A DNA stretch of 51,795 nucleotides. It comes from Lachnospiraceae bacterium. GTDB lineage: Bacteria; Bacillota; Clostridia; Lachnospirales; Lachnospiraceae. The stretch is taken from assembly GCA_028689585.1 (NCBI GenBank), contig JAQVCW010000026.1, positions 1 through 51,795 on the forward strand. The letters are read 5' to 3'. Shown here piece after piece: positions 1-7,350 of the stretch. The notes below the pieces were generated by a model that worked only from the letters and a program-made list of their open reading frames with translations, made no database searches and was not told the DNA's origin. The position numbers were made by a program, and so were the translations under genes. The stretch's first letter is position 1; every line of letters starts with the position of its first letter.

Positions 1-76
1 AGGGCAGAGGTGGAAGTACAGAGATGTATGGAGCTGACTGTCACTAATCGGTCGCAAGCTTATCCAAAGGATAACG
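1..76 (+). rRNA. 23S ribosomal RNA, 3' end (partial)
   Basis: The first bases match the conserved 3' terminus of bacterial 23S rRNA, including the GAGCTGAC...ACTAATCGGTCG signature that forms helix 1/101 with the missing 5' end. The gene begins upstream of the window. The exact 3' end cannot be fixed here and is placed near the end of the conserved block. No 5S rRNA follows before the tRNA genes, so 5S is either elsewhere in this operon or in another operon. Confidence 0.9.
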
Positions 77-175
77 GGTTGTAAGAAAATCGGATGATAT
101 AAAAATTTCTGTGTGTGGTTTTGAAGGCACGTAATGTATTTGCGAAGCGAATGTATTACCTTCTCATGTCTTTAT

Positions 176-247
176 TCCTCGATAGCTCAATGGTAGAGCA
201 TTCGGCTGTTAACCGAAGGGTTGTTGGTTCGAGCCCAACTCGGGGAG
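176..247 (+). tRNA. tRNA-Asn (anticodon GTT)
   Basis: The sequence folds as a complete cloverleaf. The acceptor stem pairs TCCTCGA with TCGGGGA, the anticodon stem TTCGG/CCGAA holds loop CTGTTAA with anticodon GTT, and the T arm is GTTGG/CCAAC around TTCGAGC. The discriminator is G247. CCA is not encoded and must be added after transcription. It lies about 100 nt behind the 23S rRNA and is the first of three tRNAs in the rRNA operon tail. Confidence 0.96.
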
Positions 248-312
248 TTTTGCAGTTGAAATTAAGGTCTGGATACGGATTCGGACAAGGAAAGCAATTA
301 GTTAAAAAATAA

Positions 313-384
313 GGCTCCTTGGTCAAGCGGTTAAGACACCGCCCTTTCACGGCGGTAACATGGGTTCAAATCCCGTAGGAGTCA
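313..384 (+). tRNA. tRNA-Glu (anticodon TTC)
   Basis: Acceptor stem GGCTCCT pairs with AGGAGTC, with one G-T pair. The anticodon stem CCGCC/GGCGG encloses CTTTCAC with anticodon TTC, and the T loop reads TTCAAAT. The discriminator is A384 and CCA is not encoded. It is the second tRNA of the rRNA-linked cluster. Confidence 0.96.
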
Positions 385-439
385 TTTGACAAATATACAT
401 TTATCGAATGTAGCATTTGTCTTTTGTATTATAGCTTAT

Positions 440-510
440 GGCGTCATAGCCAAGTGGTAAGGCAAAGGTCTGCAACACCTCCATCACCAGTTCAAATCTG
501 GTTGACGCCT
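440..510 (+). tRNA. tRNA-Cys (anticodon GCA)
   Basis: Acceptor stem GGCGTCA pairs with TGACGCC, followed by discriminator T510. A U73 discriminator is the known identity element of tRNA-Cys. The anticodon loop CTGCAAC carries GCA on a stem with an A-C mismatch at its base. CCA is not encoded. It is the last tRNA of the cluster and is followed at once by a terminator. Confidence 0.95.
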
Positions 511-513
511 CTG

Positions 514-544
514 AAAAGCTCCTGAAAAATCAGGAGCTTTTTTT
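514..544 (+). terminator. Rho-independent terminator of the rRNA-tRNA operon
   Basis: An 11-bp perfect stem (AAAGCTCCTGA/TCAGGAGCTTT) with an AAAA loop runs straight into a run of T residues. It begins 4 nt after tRNA-Cys and ends the rRNA/tRNA transcript. Confidence 0.95.
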
Positions 545-801
545 ATACCATAGGAAAATTTGTCCTATGATATAAAAGCACTTCGTGCACAGATGCGCAG
601 CTACGCATGCGGAACAAAAGTTGTGCTGCCGGAAAACCGGCTCGCGAGGGTTACGAAGCACACTTTCGTTCTATCTGATAAAAGAAAATGATAAATTTTC
701 AAGTATACCCAACAGTGCTTTTTATTAGCAGATATGAACAAAAAAATACTATGAACAGGGTAAAAATTATGAAATATTAAGAAAAATTAAGAAATGTTTC
801 A
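545..801. other. Intergenic stretch without a gene
   Basis: No coding region is credible here. Small hairpins are visible: CATAGGA/TCCTATG at 549-569 and GCCGG-AAAA-CCGGC at 628-641. The part from about 660 on is AT-rich and leads into the promoter at 802. No function is evident for 545-801. Confidence 0.6.
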
Positions 802-830
802 TTGACATTACTTTAACAGAATATTAGAAT
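802..830 (+). promoter_or_regulatory. Sigma-A promoter of the candidate small RNA
   Basis: The -35 box is TTGACA (802-807), the spacer is exactly 17 bp, and the -10 box is TAGAAT (825-830). Predicted transcription starts near 837. No + strand gene follows before the terminator at 955-1003, so the promoter seems to serve a non-coding transcript. Confidence 0.75.
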
Positions 831-836
831 AAAGGG

Positions 837-1003
837 GTAAAGGGGAGTTACTTACACATACCATCTTAAAAAATGGATATAGGTTGTGTGTTGTAACCAG
901 CAAAAAACATCTAACCTGGTGAATATCAGGTCAGGAACAGATGATTTATAAAGGAAAAAGGATTGTGTATCGACAGTGTTTCACTGGGTACCCAATCCTT
1001 TTT
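837..1003 (+). ncRNA. Candidate small structured RNA of about 167 nt
   Basis: The unit runs from a strong promoter to a strong terminator and has no plausible ORF with a ribosome binding site. It can fold into three hairpins. The first is GTTAC (847-851) with GTAAC (893-897), strengthened by CACA/TGTG and CCAT/ATGG. The second has outer CATCT/AGATG and inner ACCTG/CAGGT. The third is the terminator stem. I do not recognise a known family; it does not look like 6S RNA, tmRNA or a common riboswitch. It converges on sufB, so its 3' end is shared with the sufCB terminator. Existence is inferred from the signals alone. Confidence 0.55.
955..1003. terminator. Bidirectional terminator between the small RNA and sufB
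   Basis: The arms AAAAAGGATTG (955-965) and CAATCCTTTTT (993-1003) form an 11-bp stem with A and T runs on the two sides. It can therefore stop transcription from the left (small RNA candidate) and from the right (sufCB). Confidence 0.8.
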
Positions 1004-1018
1004 CTATAGAAAAAATAT

Positions 1019-1939
1019 CTATTTTAAGAAGCCATTGACAATTTGTTCTTCTGCTTCTTTCTCGGTCAGGCCAAGGCTCATCAGTTTGATTAGCTGTTCT
1101 CCGGCAATCTTTCCGATGGCAGCTTCGTGGATCAGGCTGGCATCTACGTTGTTGGCGGTTAACTGAGGGCTGGCCAGCACACTGGCATGATCCATGATGA
1201 TGGCATCGCATTCCGTGTGTCCGGCGCAGGCAGCATTTCCGTTGAGACGGCTGATGAAATTCTGGTGACTATGATCTTTGGCTACGCTTCGGCTGATGAT
1301 ATTGCAGCTACAGCCGGTACCATCCAGATCAGCAGTGAAATCAGTCTGCGCATGCTGATCTCCGGTAGTCATAATTTTTTCATGAACCACCAGGCTGGAA
1401 TTTTCTTTCAAATCGGCGCTGGTTTTTCGCAGGGTGTCATTGATACCGGAAATCTGTGTGGTTTCCATCTCCATGTGCGCCCCTTTTTCCAGATGTACTA
1501 CGGTAGTGGGATTCATCAGGCGTTTTCCGCTGCCGTTTCCTTCTCCGTAGTGCTTTTCAATGTAACGGACCTTACTGTTTTCACCTACAAAAAATGTATG
1601 AATGCCATCATGCTGACTGTCCTGTCCGCCACAGTTATGAATGCCGCATCCGGCTACAATGGTGACATCGCAATCTTCCCCTACAAAGAAATCGTTGTAA
1701 ACACATTCCTTCAGGCCGGTTTGGCTGATAATGACAGGTATGTGTATACTTTCATTTTTGGTTCCGGGTTTGATGATGATATCAATCCCTGTTTTATCAG
1801 TTTTGGAAACGATGTCAATATGTTCTGTGGTATTGCGGGCAGCACTTTCACCGTTTGCACGAATGTTATAGGCACCTACCGGAAGGGCATCCAGTTGTGC
1901 TACTTCATGAAGAAGATTGGTTTGAAATAAGTCTTCCAT
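1019..1939 (-). CDS. sufB: SufB/SufD-family Fe-S cluster scaffold protein (minimal SmsB-like)
   Basis: Protein of 306 aa, much shorter than classical SufB (about 465 aa) and SufD (about 420 aa). It keeps the beta-helical core and C-terminal region of the family, with patterns such as EHIDIVSKTDKTG, VHLEKGA and a conserved C-terminal stretch HEAAIGKIAGEQLIKLMSLG. SufB/D proteins assemble Fe-S clusters in the cytosol with the ATPase SufC. Its start codon overlaps the sufC stop as TAATG, showing tight translational coupling. No sufS, sufU or sufD follows; a terminator comes next. A two-gene C-B pair of this size matches the described SUF-like minimal system (SMS, SmsCB). The product class is firm; the sub-type is inferred from length and gene order. 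Confidence 0.9.
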   Translation of the reverse strand: MEDLFQTNLLHEVAQLDALPVGAYNIRANGESAARNTTEHIDIVSKTDKTGIDIIIKPGTKNESIHIPVIISQTGLKECVYNDFFVGEDCDVTIVAGCGIHNCGGQDSQHDGIHTFFVGENSKVRYIEKHYGEGNGSGKRLMNPTTVVHLEKGAHMEMETTQISGINDTLRKTSADLKENSSLVVHEKIMTTGDQHAQTDFTADLDGTGCSCNIISRSVAKDHSHQNFISRLNGNAACAGHTECDAIIMDHASVLASPQLTANNVDASLIHEAAIGKIAGEQLIKLMSLGLTEKEAEEQIVNGFLK

Positions 1940-2667
1940 TATTTAGCCTCCTTCTGATTAACCAGTTTGTCAGTCAGGATCTTACATGCATCGCTGCCCA
2001 GCAGTCCCGGCAGAATTTCTTCCCGGGGGCCATATTTTTCTACCACGCCGCCCCGGATGTAGATGATTTTATCAGCAATGTTTAGAATGCGTTCCTGATG
2101 ACTGATGATCAGGATGCTTCCCCGTGTTTGTTCATACATTTTTTCAAATACATGAATCAGATTCTGGAAGCTCCATAAATCGATGCCGGCTTCCGGTTCA
2201 TCGAATACAGTTAATTTGGTGCCGCGGGCCAGGGCCATGGCAATCTCGATTCGCTTTAATTCACCGCCGGAAAGAGTATCGTTTAGTTCCCGGTCAATAT
2301 AATCCCGGGCGCATAAGCCCACCTCGCTCAATACACTGCAGGCATCCGTTACAGAGGTGTCTTTACCGGCAGCAAGCTTCAAAAGATCCTTTATTTTCAG
2401 TCCCTTAAAGCGAACCGGCTGCTGAAAAGCATAGCTGATTCCCCGCTGAGCGCGTTCTGTAATGGAGAGGTCTGTGATATCCTCGCCGTCCAGCAAAATA
2501 CGTCCTTCTTCCGGTTTGTCAATTCCCATGATTACCTTGGCCAGTGTGGACTTTCCACCGCCGTTGGGACCGGTTACGGCTACGAAACGATCGTCTATTT
2601 TCAGGCTTACATCGCGGAGGATTTCTTTTTTATCCGCGGAAAAGCTGACATGTTGTAATTCTAACAT
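1939..2667 (-). CDS. sufC: SufC-type Fe-S assembly ATPase (SmsC-like)
   Basis: ABC ATPase of 242 aa without membrane segments. It has Walker A GPNGGGKST, signature LSGGE, Walker B LTVFDEPEAGID and H-loop SHQER; the FDEPEAGID form is typical of SufC. The ATG at 2667 is chosen because GGAGGAA sits 8 nt upstream; the in-frame ATG at 2682 would overlap that ribosome binding site. SufC drives conformational change of the SufB scaffold during cluster assembly in the cytosol. It is first in a two-gene operon with sufB, behind a promoter at 2787-2815. Confidence 0.93.
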   Translation of the reverse strand: MLELQHVSFSADKKEILRDVSLKIDDRFVAVTGPNGGGKSTLAKVIMGIDKPEEGRILLDGEDITDLSITERAQRGISYAFQQPVRFKGLKIKDLLKLAAGKDTSVTDACSVLSEVGLCARDYIDRELNDTLSGGELKRIEIAMALARGTKLTVFDEPEAGIDLWSFQNLIHVFEKMYEQTRGSILIISHQERILNIADKIIYIRGGVVEKYGPREEILPGLLGSDACKILTDKLVNQKEAK

Positions 2668-2786
2668 TGATAATTCCTCCATAGTTCATTCTGTATCTGA
2701 ATTCCAGAGACAGTATTGTTGGTGTAAATTACGGGACAGTTTACCTGTCAGATGTGGAAAAATCCGCCAGGCAGAGCTACTGAACC

Positions 2787-2815
2787 AGTATACGATATTT
2801 TTAACTGTGAAACAA
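2787..2815 (-). promoter_or_regulatory. Promoter of the sufCB operon
   Basis: Read on the minus strand, a -35 box TTGTTT (2815-2810) and a -10 box TATACT (2792-2787) are separated by 17 bp. Downstream in the leader, GACAG/CTGTC at 2735-2749 forms a small hairpin. No IscR/SufR site was recognised. Confidence 0.5.
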
Positions 2816-2990
2816 GGCGGAACATGGGAAATACTTAAAAAAAGTTGATAAAATATGAAAATTGCCTTGTATATTTTACCGAAGTAATCTATATTAGAAA
2901 TAAACTTTACAAAACATACGGTATGAAATATATAGAAGAAGCTGCCTGTAAATATGGTAAATTATATGCAGTAAACAAAGGAGTTTTGTT

Positions 2991-3425
2991 ATGAACTGGA
3001 ATGAGAAATGTATGCTGGATCTTACTCATCATAATTTATTTGAGGACAATGCACATCGAATCCGATTTCGGGATCTTTTGAACTGCTATTATGGAGCTGC
3101 TTTTTTTACAAAAGGATTATGTAAATGTATGTATCTCTCCTGCTGGGATGAAGAGCATTTTGCCATAATGCTGGAGATTTTAAATGAAATGACTCTGGAT
3201 GGGGATAAAAATCTGAACATGATGAAGGACCAGGGAGAAATAATGGTTCAAAGTTCTGTGGGGTTTGAAAATGTGGTACTTCGTCTGTCCAATGCTTTTT
3301 TGAATGATACTTTTTTTGAAATGCCGGATTTGGGTGTTATGAATCCGGAAGGTGCTCATATGATCCGCCAGGCGGTCAAGGCGGCAGAATATATTGAAGA
3401 ATTACCGGAGGTTCACGAAGAATAA
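2991..3425 (+). CDS. Hypothetical protein, 144 aa
   Basis: An intact ORF begins with ATG 8 nt after an AAAGGAG ribosome binding site. The protein is acidic and soluble, without signal peptide or membrane segment. It has four Cys residues in the N-terminal half (one in GLCKCMY), but no CxxC pair of a known zinc or Fe-S motif. It is divergent from sufC and convergent with the MBL-fold gene. I do not recognise the family. The good ribosome binding site and ordinary codon use make it a real gene. Confidence 0.75.
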   Translation: MNWNEKCMLDLTHHNLFEDNAHRIRFRDLLNCYYGAAFFTKGLCKCMYLSCWDEEHFAIMLEILNEMTLDGDKNLNMMKDQGEIMVQSSVGFENVVLRLSNAFLNDTFFEMPDLGVMNPEGAHMIRQAVKAAEYIEELPEVHEE

Positions 3426-3526
3426 CCGAAATAAAAAGGATACTGCATCCTGCCGCGCCTGTTTTTAAAACATCATATTTGAAAAATATTTCATGTAAGT
3501 GGTATGGTTAGCCGGGAAACACGGGA

Positions 3527-4330
3527 TTAGAAGGTAAATACCTCGCCGTCTTCCGGGACGTAAAGGCGGCCGTGATAATACTGACTCCCTTCCGCCAGAT
3601 ACAGAGTTTTACGGTCTGCTATAGTTTTATCTTCAGTATGCCACAGAACCAGGTTTGGAATTCCCAGATGTTCGGCTAATTCACAGGCATCCTTGACCGT
3701 GCTGTGGTGTTTTTCGTAGGGCTTAAAACGATCGCGCTGGTCATACAGACAGAAGGCCTCATGAAGAAGCCAATGAGCTCCCTGAACATAGGGAGAGAGG
3801 TTTTCCCGGTAGGGCTCGTCTCCCGGAAACGCCAGCTTTATCTTCTGCTCCATTTCCAGAGTGAAGCCAAATTGCTTTTCTTTTGTAGAGCAGATATCAA
3901 AAAAAGTAAAACGTTCGCCCAGAATGGATCGTGTTTCTCCGTCCGCTACGGGAATAAAGAGAATTCGTTCATCGAAATGGCGGCAGAATTTCTTCCCTAC
4001 CGTGAGACTGGTCAGAGTTTTTATTGTGGCAATCAATTCTTTATGGCAGTATATGCAGAGGTTTCCGTCATAGCTGTCTTTATTCATTTTGGTGGCAATC
4101 ATGCGGATCATCCACACCATTCCCAGTATATGGTCACTGTGGGCATGAGTTACAAAAATGTGATGGATTTTTTCTAAGGGAATCCCGCTATTGTCCAGCG
4201 CCAGCAGAATGCCATTGCCTCCTCCTGCATCGGTCAGAAAATATTCTCCATTTTTCAACATGGCAAAACAGGTGTTATAGCAGTGAATTGCCTGCGCGTT
4301 TCCGGTTCCCAATACAAATAATTTTTCCAT
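3527..4330 (-). CDS. RNase Z-like metallo-beta-lactamase-fold hydrolase
   Basis: Protein of 267 aa. The metal-binding motif THAHSDH lies at residues 61-67; later ligands appear in a FPGDEP segment, in LLHEAF and in a C-terminal WHTEDKT. HSTVKDACELA after LLHEAF resembles the RNase Z subgroup. The protein is shorter than housekeeping tRNase Z (about 310 aa) and diverges at the N terminus, so tRNA 3' processing is not assured. The ATG at 4330 follows a GAGGAG site; the earlier in-frame ATG at 4366 lacks one. It is a single-gene unit, probably cytosolic. Confidence 0.8.
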   Translation of the reverse strand: MEKLFVLGTGNAQAIHCYNTCFAMLKNGEYFLTDAGGGNGILLALDNSGIPLEKIHHIFVTHAHSDHILGMVWMIRMIATKMNKDSYDGNLCIYCHKELIATIKTLTSLTVGKKFCRHFDERILFIPVADGETRSILGERFTFFDICSTKEKQFGFTLEMEQKIKLAFPGDEPYRENLSPYVQGAHWLLHEAFCLYDQRDRFKPYEKHHSTVKDACELAEHLGIPNLVLWHTEDKTIADRKTLYLAEGSQYYHGRLYVPEDGEVFTF

Positions 4331-4383
4331 GTTCACTCCTCTTCCTTTGTTTTTTATGATATTCATGAAGCAATTACTTATGT

Positions 4384-4430
4384 AAAGAGCAAACGCGCTC
4401 TTTGCGTTTTCTGCATGCGCTTTGCTCTTA
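4384..4430. repeat. Imperfect inverted repeat upstream of the MBL-fold gene
   Basis: The arms AAAGAGCAAACGC and GCGCTTTGCTCTT can pair over about 12 positions. The hairpin lies between the start of the MBL-fold gene and palindromic element copy A. Its role is unknown; it may be part of a larger mobile or regulatory structure. Confidence 0.45.
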
Positions 4431-4433
4431 TTA

Positions 4434-4712
4434 GTTACGGTTCAGCCTTGAAATGAGGACGCTTTCCGGGTGGCTGCCCCAGGTATACCGTATGTGCTGT
4501 TTCGAAAGCCAAGAGCATCTAAGGCTTCCGCAAGATGTTCCAAAAGCAGGAATTGGGAGCCATAACTCACCTTCGGTTCAAACAAATGACTCCCAATTCC
4601 TATGGAACATTTTGTGGAACCCAAGATGCTTAGGCTTTTTGCAAATGCACCTACAGCATACCTGGGGCAGCCGCCCGGAAGCTGTGCGTCAAGTAAAAGG
4701 CTGAATTGTAAC
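4434..4712. mobile_element. Palindromic MITE-like element, copy A (279 bp)
   Basis: The element starts GTTACGGTTCAGCC and ends GGCTGAATTGTAAC, so its ends are inverted repeats with two mismatches. The two halves are inverted copies of each other over nearly the whole length. Matching blocks include CCGGGTGGCTGCCCCAGG with CCTGGGGCAGCCGCCCGG, and GGAATTGGGAG with CTCCCAATTCC, around a loop ACCTTCGGTTCAAAC. A second copy lies at 15006-15283 and a terminal fragment at 45155-45190. Short ORFs on both strands are by-products of the palindrome. It ends 28 bp before the tetR promoter. Confidence 0.75.
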
Positions 4713-4740
4713 CCTTATTATACCATAAAATGTTATTTCA

Positions 4741-4770
4741 TTGGACATATATTTTTGCCTGCGCTATAAT
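4741..4770 (+). promoter_or_regulatory. Promoter of the tetR-type gene
   Basis: A -35 box TTGGAC (4741-4746) and a consensus -10 TATAAT (4765-4770) are spaced by 18 bp. It lies just outside palindromic element A and about 100 nt before the start codon. Confidence 0.65.
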
Positions 4771-4873
4771 ATCAGCACAAGAGGGCAAATTACAGGAGAA
4801 GCAGAAGCACAGCAAGAACGCAGAGGCATTCTTGAAATGCAATAAAGTGTGGATGGGAAGGGGCAGGAGGGTT

Positions 4874-5467
4874 ATGAAGCAAAAAGATCGTGAAGCATGT
4901 TTGATGGAAGCTGCGATGGAGATTATTGCCAAAAACGGGATGAATTCTTTTGCAATGAAACAGGTTACGACAAAAGCCGGTGTGTCAGAGGCACTGATCT
5001 ATAAATACTTTGGAACAAAGGAGAAGCTTCTGAAAAAATGCTATGATACTGTTAATCAGCAGATCGGGAGCCTGTTTGAGGATATGCAGGTTACCATGCT
5101 TCAAAGCCAGCCGGGAGTGCATGGACTTGCTCATGAAATGTGGATGAGGTATATACAATTTCTGGTAAAAAATGATTTCAGGACACTTTTTTATTTTGAA
5201 TATCGAACTGCTTTTGAACGGGAGGTACGGGAGGACGGGGACGAAGCAGCTAAAACCTATTTCAAAAAGTTTGTTTTTATTTTTCAGCAGTTTGATCAGA
5301 TGTATCATGTGTTTCAGCGAATGAATAACCAACTGTTCTGGACGTATATTCTGGATGGAACCGGGTTGTTTGCCCGGCGCTTTATCTGTCAGAATATACC
5401 GGCAACAGCCGAAAATTTTGAGCTTGCCTGGAAGCTGATCTGGGGAGGAATCGGCGGGCTGATATAA
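4874..5467 (+). CDS. TetR/AcrR-family transcriptional regulator
   Basis: Protein of 197 aa. Residues 8-55 form a TetR DNA-binding domain with helix-turn-helix sequence FAMKQVTTKAGVSEALIYKY; the rest is an all-helical ligand or dimer domain with many aromatic residues. The ATG at 4874 is chosen because AGGAGGG lies 3-9 nt upstream; a longer reading from 4730 would include the promoter. It is upstream of, and co-directional with, the SH3/FHA-ABC/MscS genes. A perfect palindrome (5527-5540) lies in the gap, so it probably represses itself or that operon. The ligand is unknown. Confidence 0.88.
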   Translation: MKQKDREACLMEAAMEIIAKNGMNSFAMKQVTTKAGVSEALIYKYFGTKEKLLKKCYDTVNQQIGSLFEDMQVTMLQSQPGVHGLAHEMWMRYIQFLVKNDFRTLFYFEYRTAFEREVREDGDEAAKTYFKKFVFIFQQFDQMYHVFQRMNNQLFWTYILDGTGLFARRFICQNIPATAENFELAWKLIWGGIGGLI

Positions 5468-5526
5468 AGGCACGGCAGAGGCTGGGAAGAGAGCTTCGCA
5501 CAAAAGAAAGAGATTTTGACAAAAAG

Positions 5527-5540
5527 TGAGTATTTACTCA
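5527..5540. promoter_or_regulatory. Perfect 14-bp palindrome, likely TetR-family operator
   Basis: TGAGTATTTACTCA is a perfect palindrome of the size bound by TetR-family dimers. It lies between the regulator and the first SH3 gene, just upstream of the predicted -35 box. TGAGTA/TACTCA half-sites resemble those of FadR/AcrR-like TetR regulators that recognise TGA...TCA. Confidence 0.6.
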
Positions 5541-5548
5541 AAAAAGCC

Positions 5549-5577
5549 TTGCTTTATTTTGGCAGGAATAATATACT
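5549..5577 (+). promoter_or_regulatory. Promoter of the SH3/FHA-ABC/MscS gene group
   Basis: TTGCTT (5549-5554) and TATACT (5572-5577) are separated by 17 bp. The palindromic operator ends 8 bp upstream. A second possible -35 (TTGACA, 5516-5521) has no convincing -10. Confidence 0.55.
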
Positions 5578-5635
5578 TTTACTTAGAAACTGAGAATAAA
5601 TGGGAGTTACATAAAACAAAGGAGGATTATATTTA

Positions 5636-7294
5636 ATGAAAAGGAAAAAGATAGCAGTAATGACCTGTGTGATGCTGACAGGCCTGGCATGGAGCGTGAC
5701 TGCACAGGCAGCAGTAGCTGATGCAGATGTGATTCAGGCTTATGATGCTGCTGTGGATATGCAGGATGGACTGGATGGCCTGAATGTGACGGTGAAGGAA
5801 ACAGTTACCGTAGCGGGACAGTCTGATAAGGTGGAAAAAACAATTAATCTTCAGACCGCAGGAATGCAGACAGAGGGGAAGCTGCAGGCAGCGATTGATA
5901 TTAATACGACAGATGGGGATAAAAAGCAGTATTACGACAATGGCTATTTCTATTCAAATCAAACCGGAAAGAACATGAAATATGCCATGAAGCAGGACAT
6001 AATGCAGGATATTCTGAACTATTATGTCTATCTGGATTTTAATTCAGAATACCTTTCCGTGCTGGAAAAAGAAGCAGGTACGAACGGCGGTGCTACCTAT
6101 ACCTTTGCGGCAACGGATTCTACTATAGGAGAGTATGCGGACAAGCTGCTGGAGGGAGCTCAGGAGGAGCATGCAATCAGCATTGTCTCTCTTCAGGGAA
6201 CGGTGGATACGGATGCGAACGGAAATGTAACGGAGCGGAAAATCGAAATGGTCTATTCTGTTAAATCAGGAGATCAGCCTCAGATTTGCATTTTAAATTC
6301 AGATGCGGTATTCCAGAATGCAGGGCAGAGCACAGCAGTAAGCCTGCCGGACCTGTCCTCTTATAAAGAGAAAGATTCCAATGAGAAGGTTACGACCATT
6401 ACTCCGCTGGACCAGACGATCTATGCTACCACGGGAATCAATGTGCGGGCACAGAATAATGTGACAGCCGCCGTGATTGGCGGGATGAGTGCCGGAGATG
6501 CGGCAGAGGAAACCGGATATACCAGTGACGGCTGGATCCAGATCAGCTACAACAATGCTACCGGATATATCAGCGGCAATTATGTAAGCACTACTAAGCC
6601 GGTGATAGTGACTGCGATGAGCGGGACCATGTATGCCACCATACAGGTGAATGTCAGAAGCACCTATTCTACGGACGGTTCTGTGCTTGGCGTGATGGGC
6701 TCCGGAGATGCTATTGAGACAAAGGGATATACGGATAACAACTGGATCGAAGTGAACTATGGCGGTGAGACCGGCTATGTATATGCTGATTACCTCACCT
6801 GGGATGCACCGGAAATCTATTCAGCTCCCGCAAATACTACGTCCTCCGGATATCTGGAAGGAACTCTGGTTGATGCATCCATGAACAACCTGGTAGTGGA
6901 GACCTCCAACGGAAATGAGTATACCTTCAGCAGCGGAAATGCGTATATGAATACAGCGGACGGACTGATCGTTGGGGACTGGATCGGAGTTACCTATGTG
7001 TATGATGGCAGCTATACGGCCACAGAGGTGGATGATTATAATAACCACCAGGTTCAGGGCAATACAATGGACAATACAATGGATGATGATTATGTCGAAG
7101 GGTATGTCGATAAGGAAGCATATGGTACCGTAATTGGCTACGGTATGTCAAGCATTACAGTTGCACTGGATAATGGTGTGACGTTATCCGCAAATAAAGA
7201 CAATGTGACGATCAGCGGGTCTATGTATGAGGGTGCATATGTACTGGTTGATTATGTAGGAGATTATATGTACGGTATTTATTCCGTAGAATAA
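5636..7294 (+). CDS. Secreted protein with two bacterial SH3 domains
   Basis: Protein of 552 aa with a clear Sec signal peptide (KRKK, hydrophobic core, AQAA near residue 26). Residues 30-250 form an unidentified region that resembles secreted DUF6612-type folds. Two SH3_3 domains follow at about 261-320 and 333-385, each with a [IV]NVR start and a GYxxxxWI core. The C-terminal 150 residues are Asp/Tyr/Gly-rich with two related beta segments. AAAGGAGG precedes the ATG. SH3 domains of this kind usually bind peptidoglycan or other wall polymers, so an extracytoplasmic role is likely. It is the first structural gene behind the operator. Confidence 0.85.
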   Translation: MKRKKIAVMTCVMLTGLAWSVTAQAAVADADVIQAYDAAVDMQDGLDGLNVTVKETVTVAGQSDKVEKTINLQTAGMQTEGKLQAAIDINTTDGDKKQYYDNGYFYSNQTGKNMKYAMKQDIMQDILNYYVYLDFNSEYLSVLEKEAGTNGGATYTFAATDSTIGEYADKLLEGAQEEHAISIVSLQGTVDTDANGNVTERKIEMVYSVKSGDQPQICILNSDAVFQNAGQSTAVSLPDLSSYKEKDSNEKVTTITPLDQTIYATTGINVRAQNNVTAAVIGGMSAGDAAEETGYTSDGWIQISYNNATGYISGNYVSTTKPVIVTAMSGTMYATIQVNVRSTYSTDGSVLGVMGSGDAIETKGYTDNNWIEVNYGGETGYVYADYLTWDAPEIYSAPANTTSSGYLEGTLVDASMNNLVVETSNGNEYTFSSGNAYMNTADGLIVGDWIGVTYVYDGSYTATEVDDYNNHQVQGNTMDNTMDDDYVEGYVDKEAYGTVIGYGMSSITVALDNGVTLSANKDNVTISGSMYEGAYVLVDYVGDYMYGIYSVE

Positions 7295-7340
7295 AAAGGG
7301 TTAGTATCAAATAAAAAGGGTTGGTATCAAATAAAAAGGA
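7291..7340 (+). repeat. Tandem 20-bp direct repeat between the two SH3 genes
   Basis: The unit ATAAAAAGGGTTAGTATCAA occurs at 7291-7310 and again (one base changed) at 7311-7330, with a third partial start at 7331-7340 that leads into the ribosome binding site of the next gene. It begins inside the stop codon region of the upstream gene. The A-rich, purine-rich unit may duplicate a translation-start-like sequence. Confidence 0.7.
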
Positions 7341-7350
7341 GAAAAGAGGC

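Noticed and set aside
76-175. A 5S rRNA gene between 23S and tRNA-Asn
   Set aside because: Too short a gap and no 5S consensus sequence seen.
1187-1930. 247-aa + strand frame opposite sufB
   Set aside because: Shadow of sufB; no ribosome binding site and no recognisable motif.
4453-4704. 83-aa frames on both strands within the palindromic elements (also 15014-15276)
   Set aside because: Both strands read alike because the DNA is palindromic; no start signals, so not genes.
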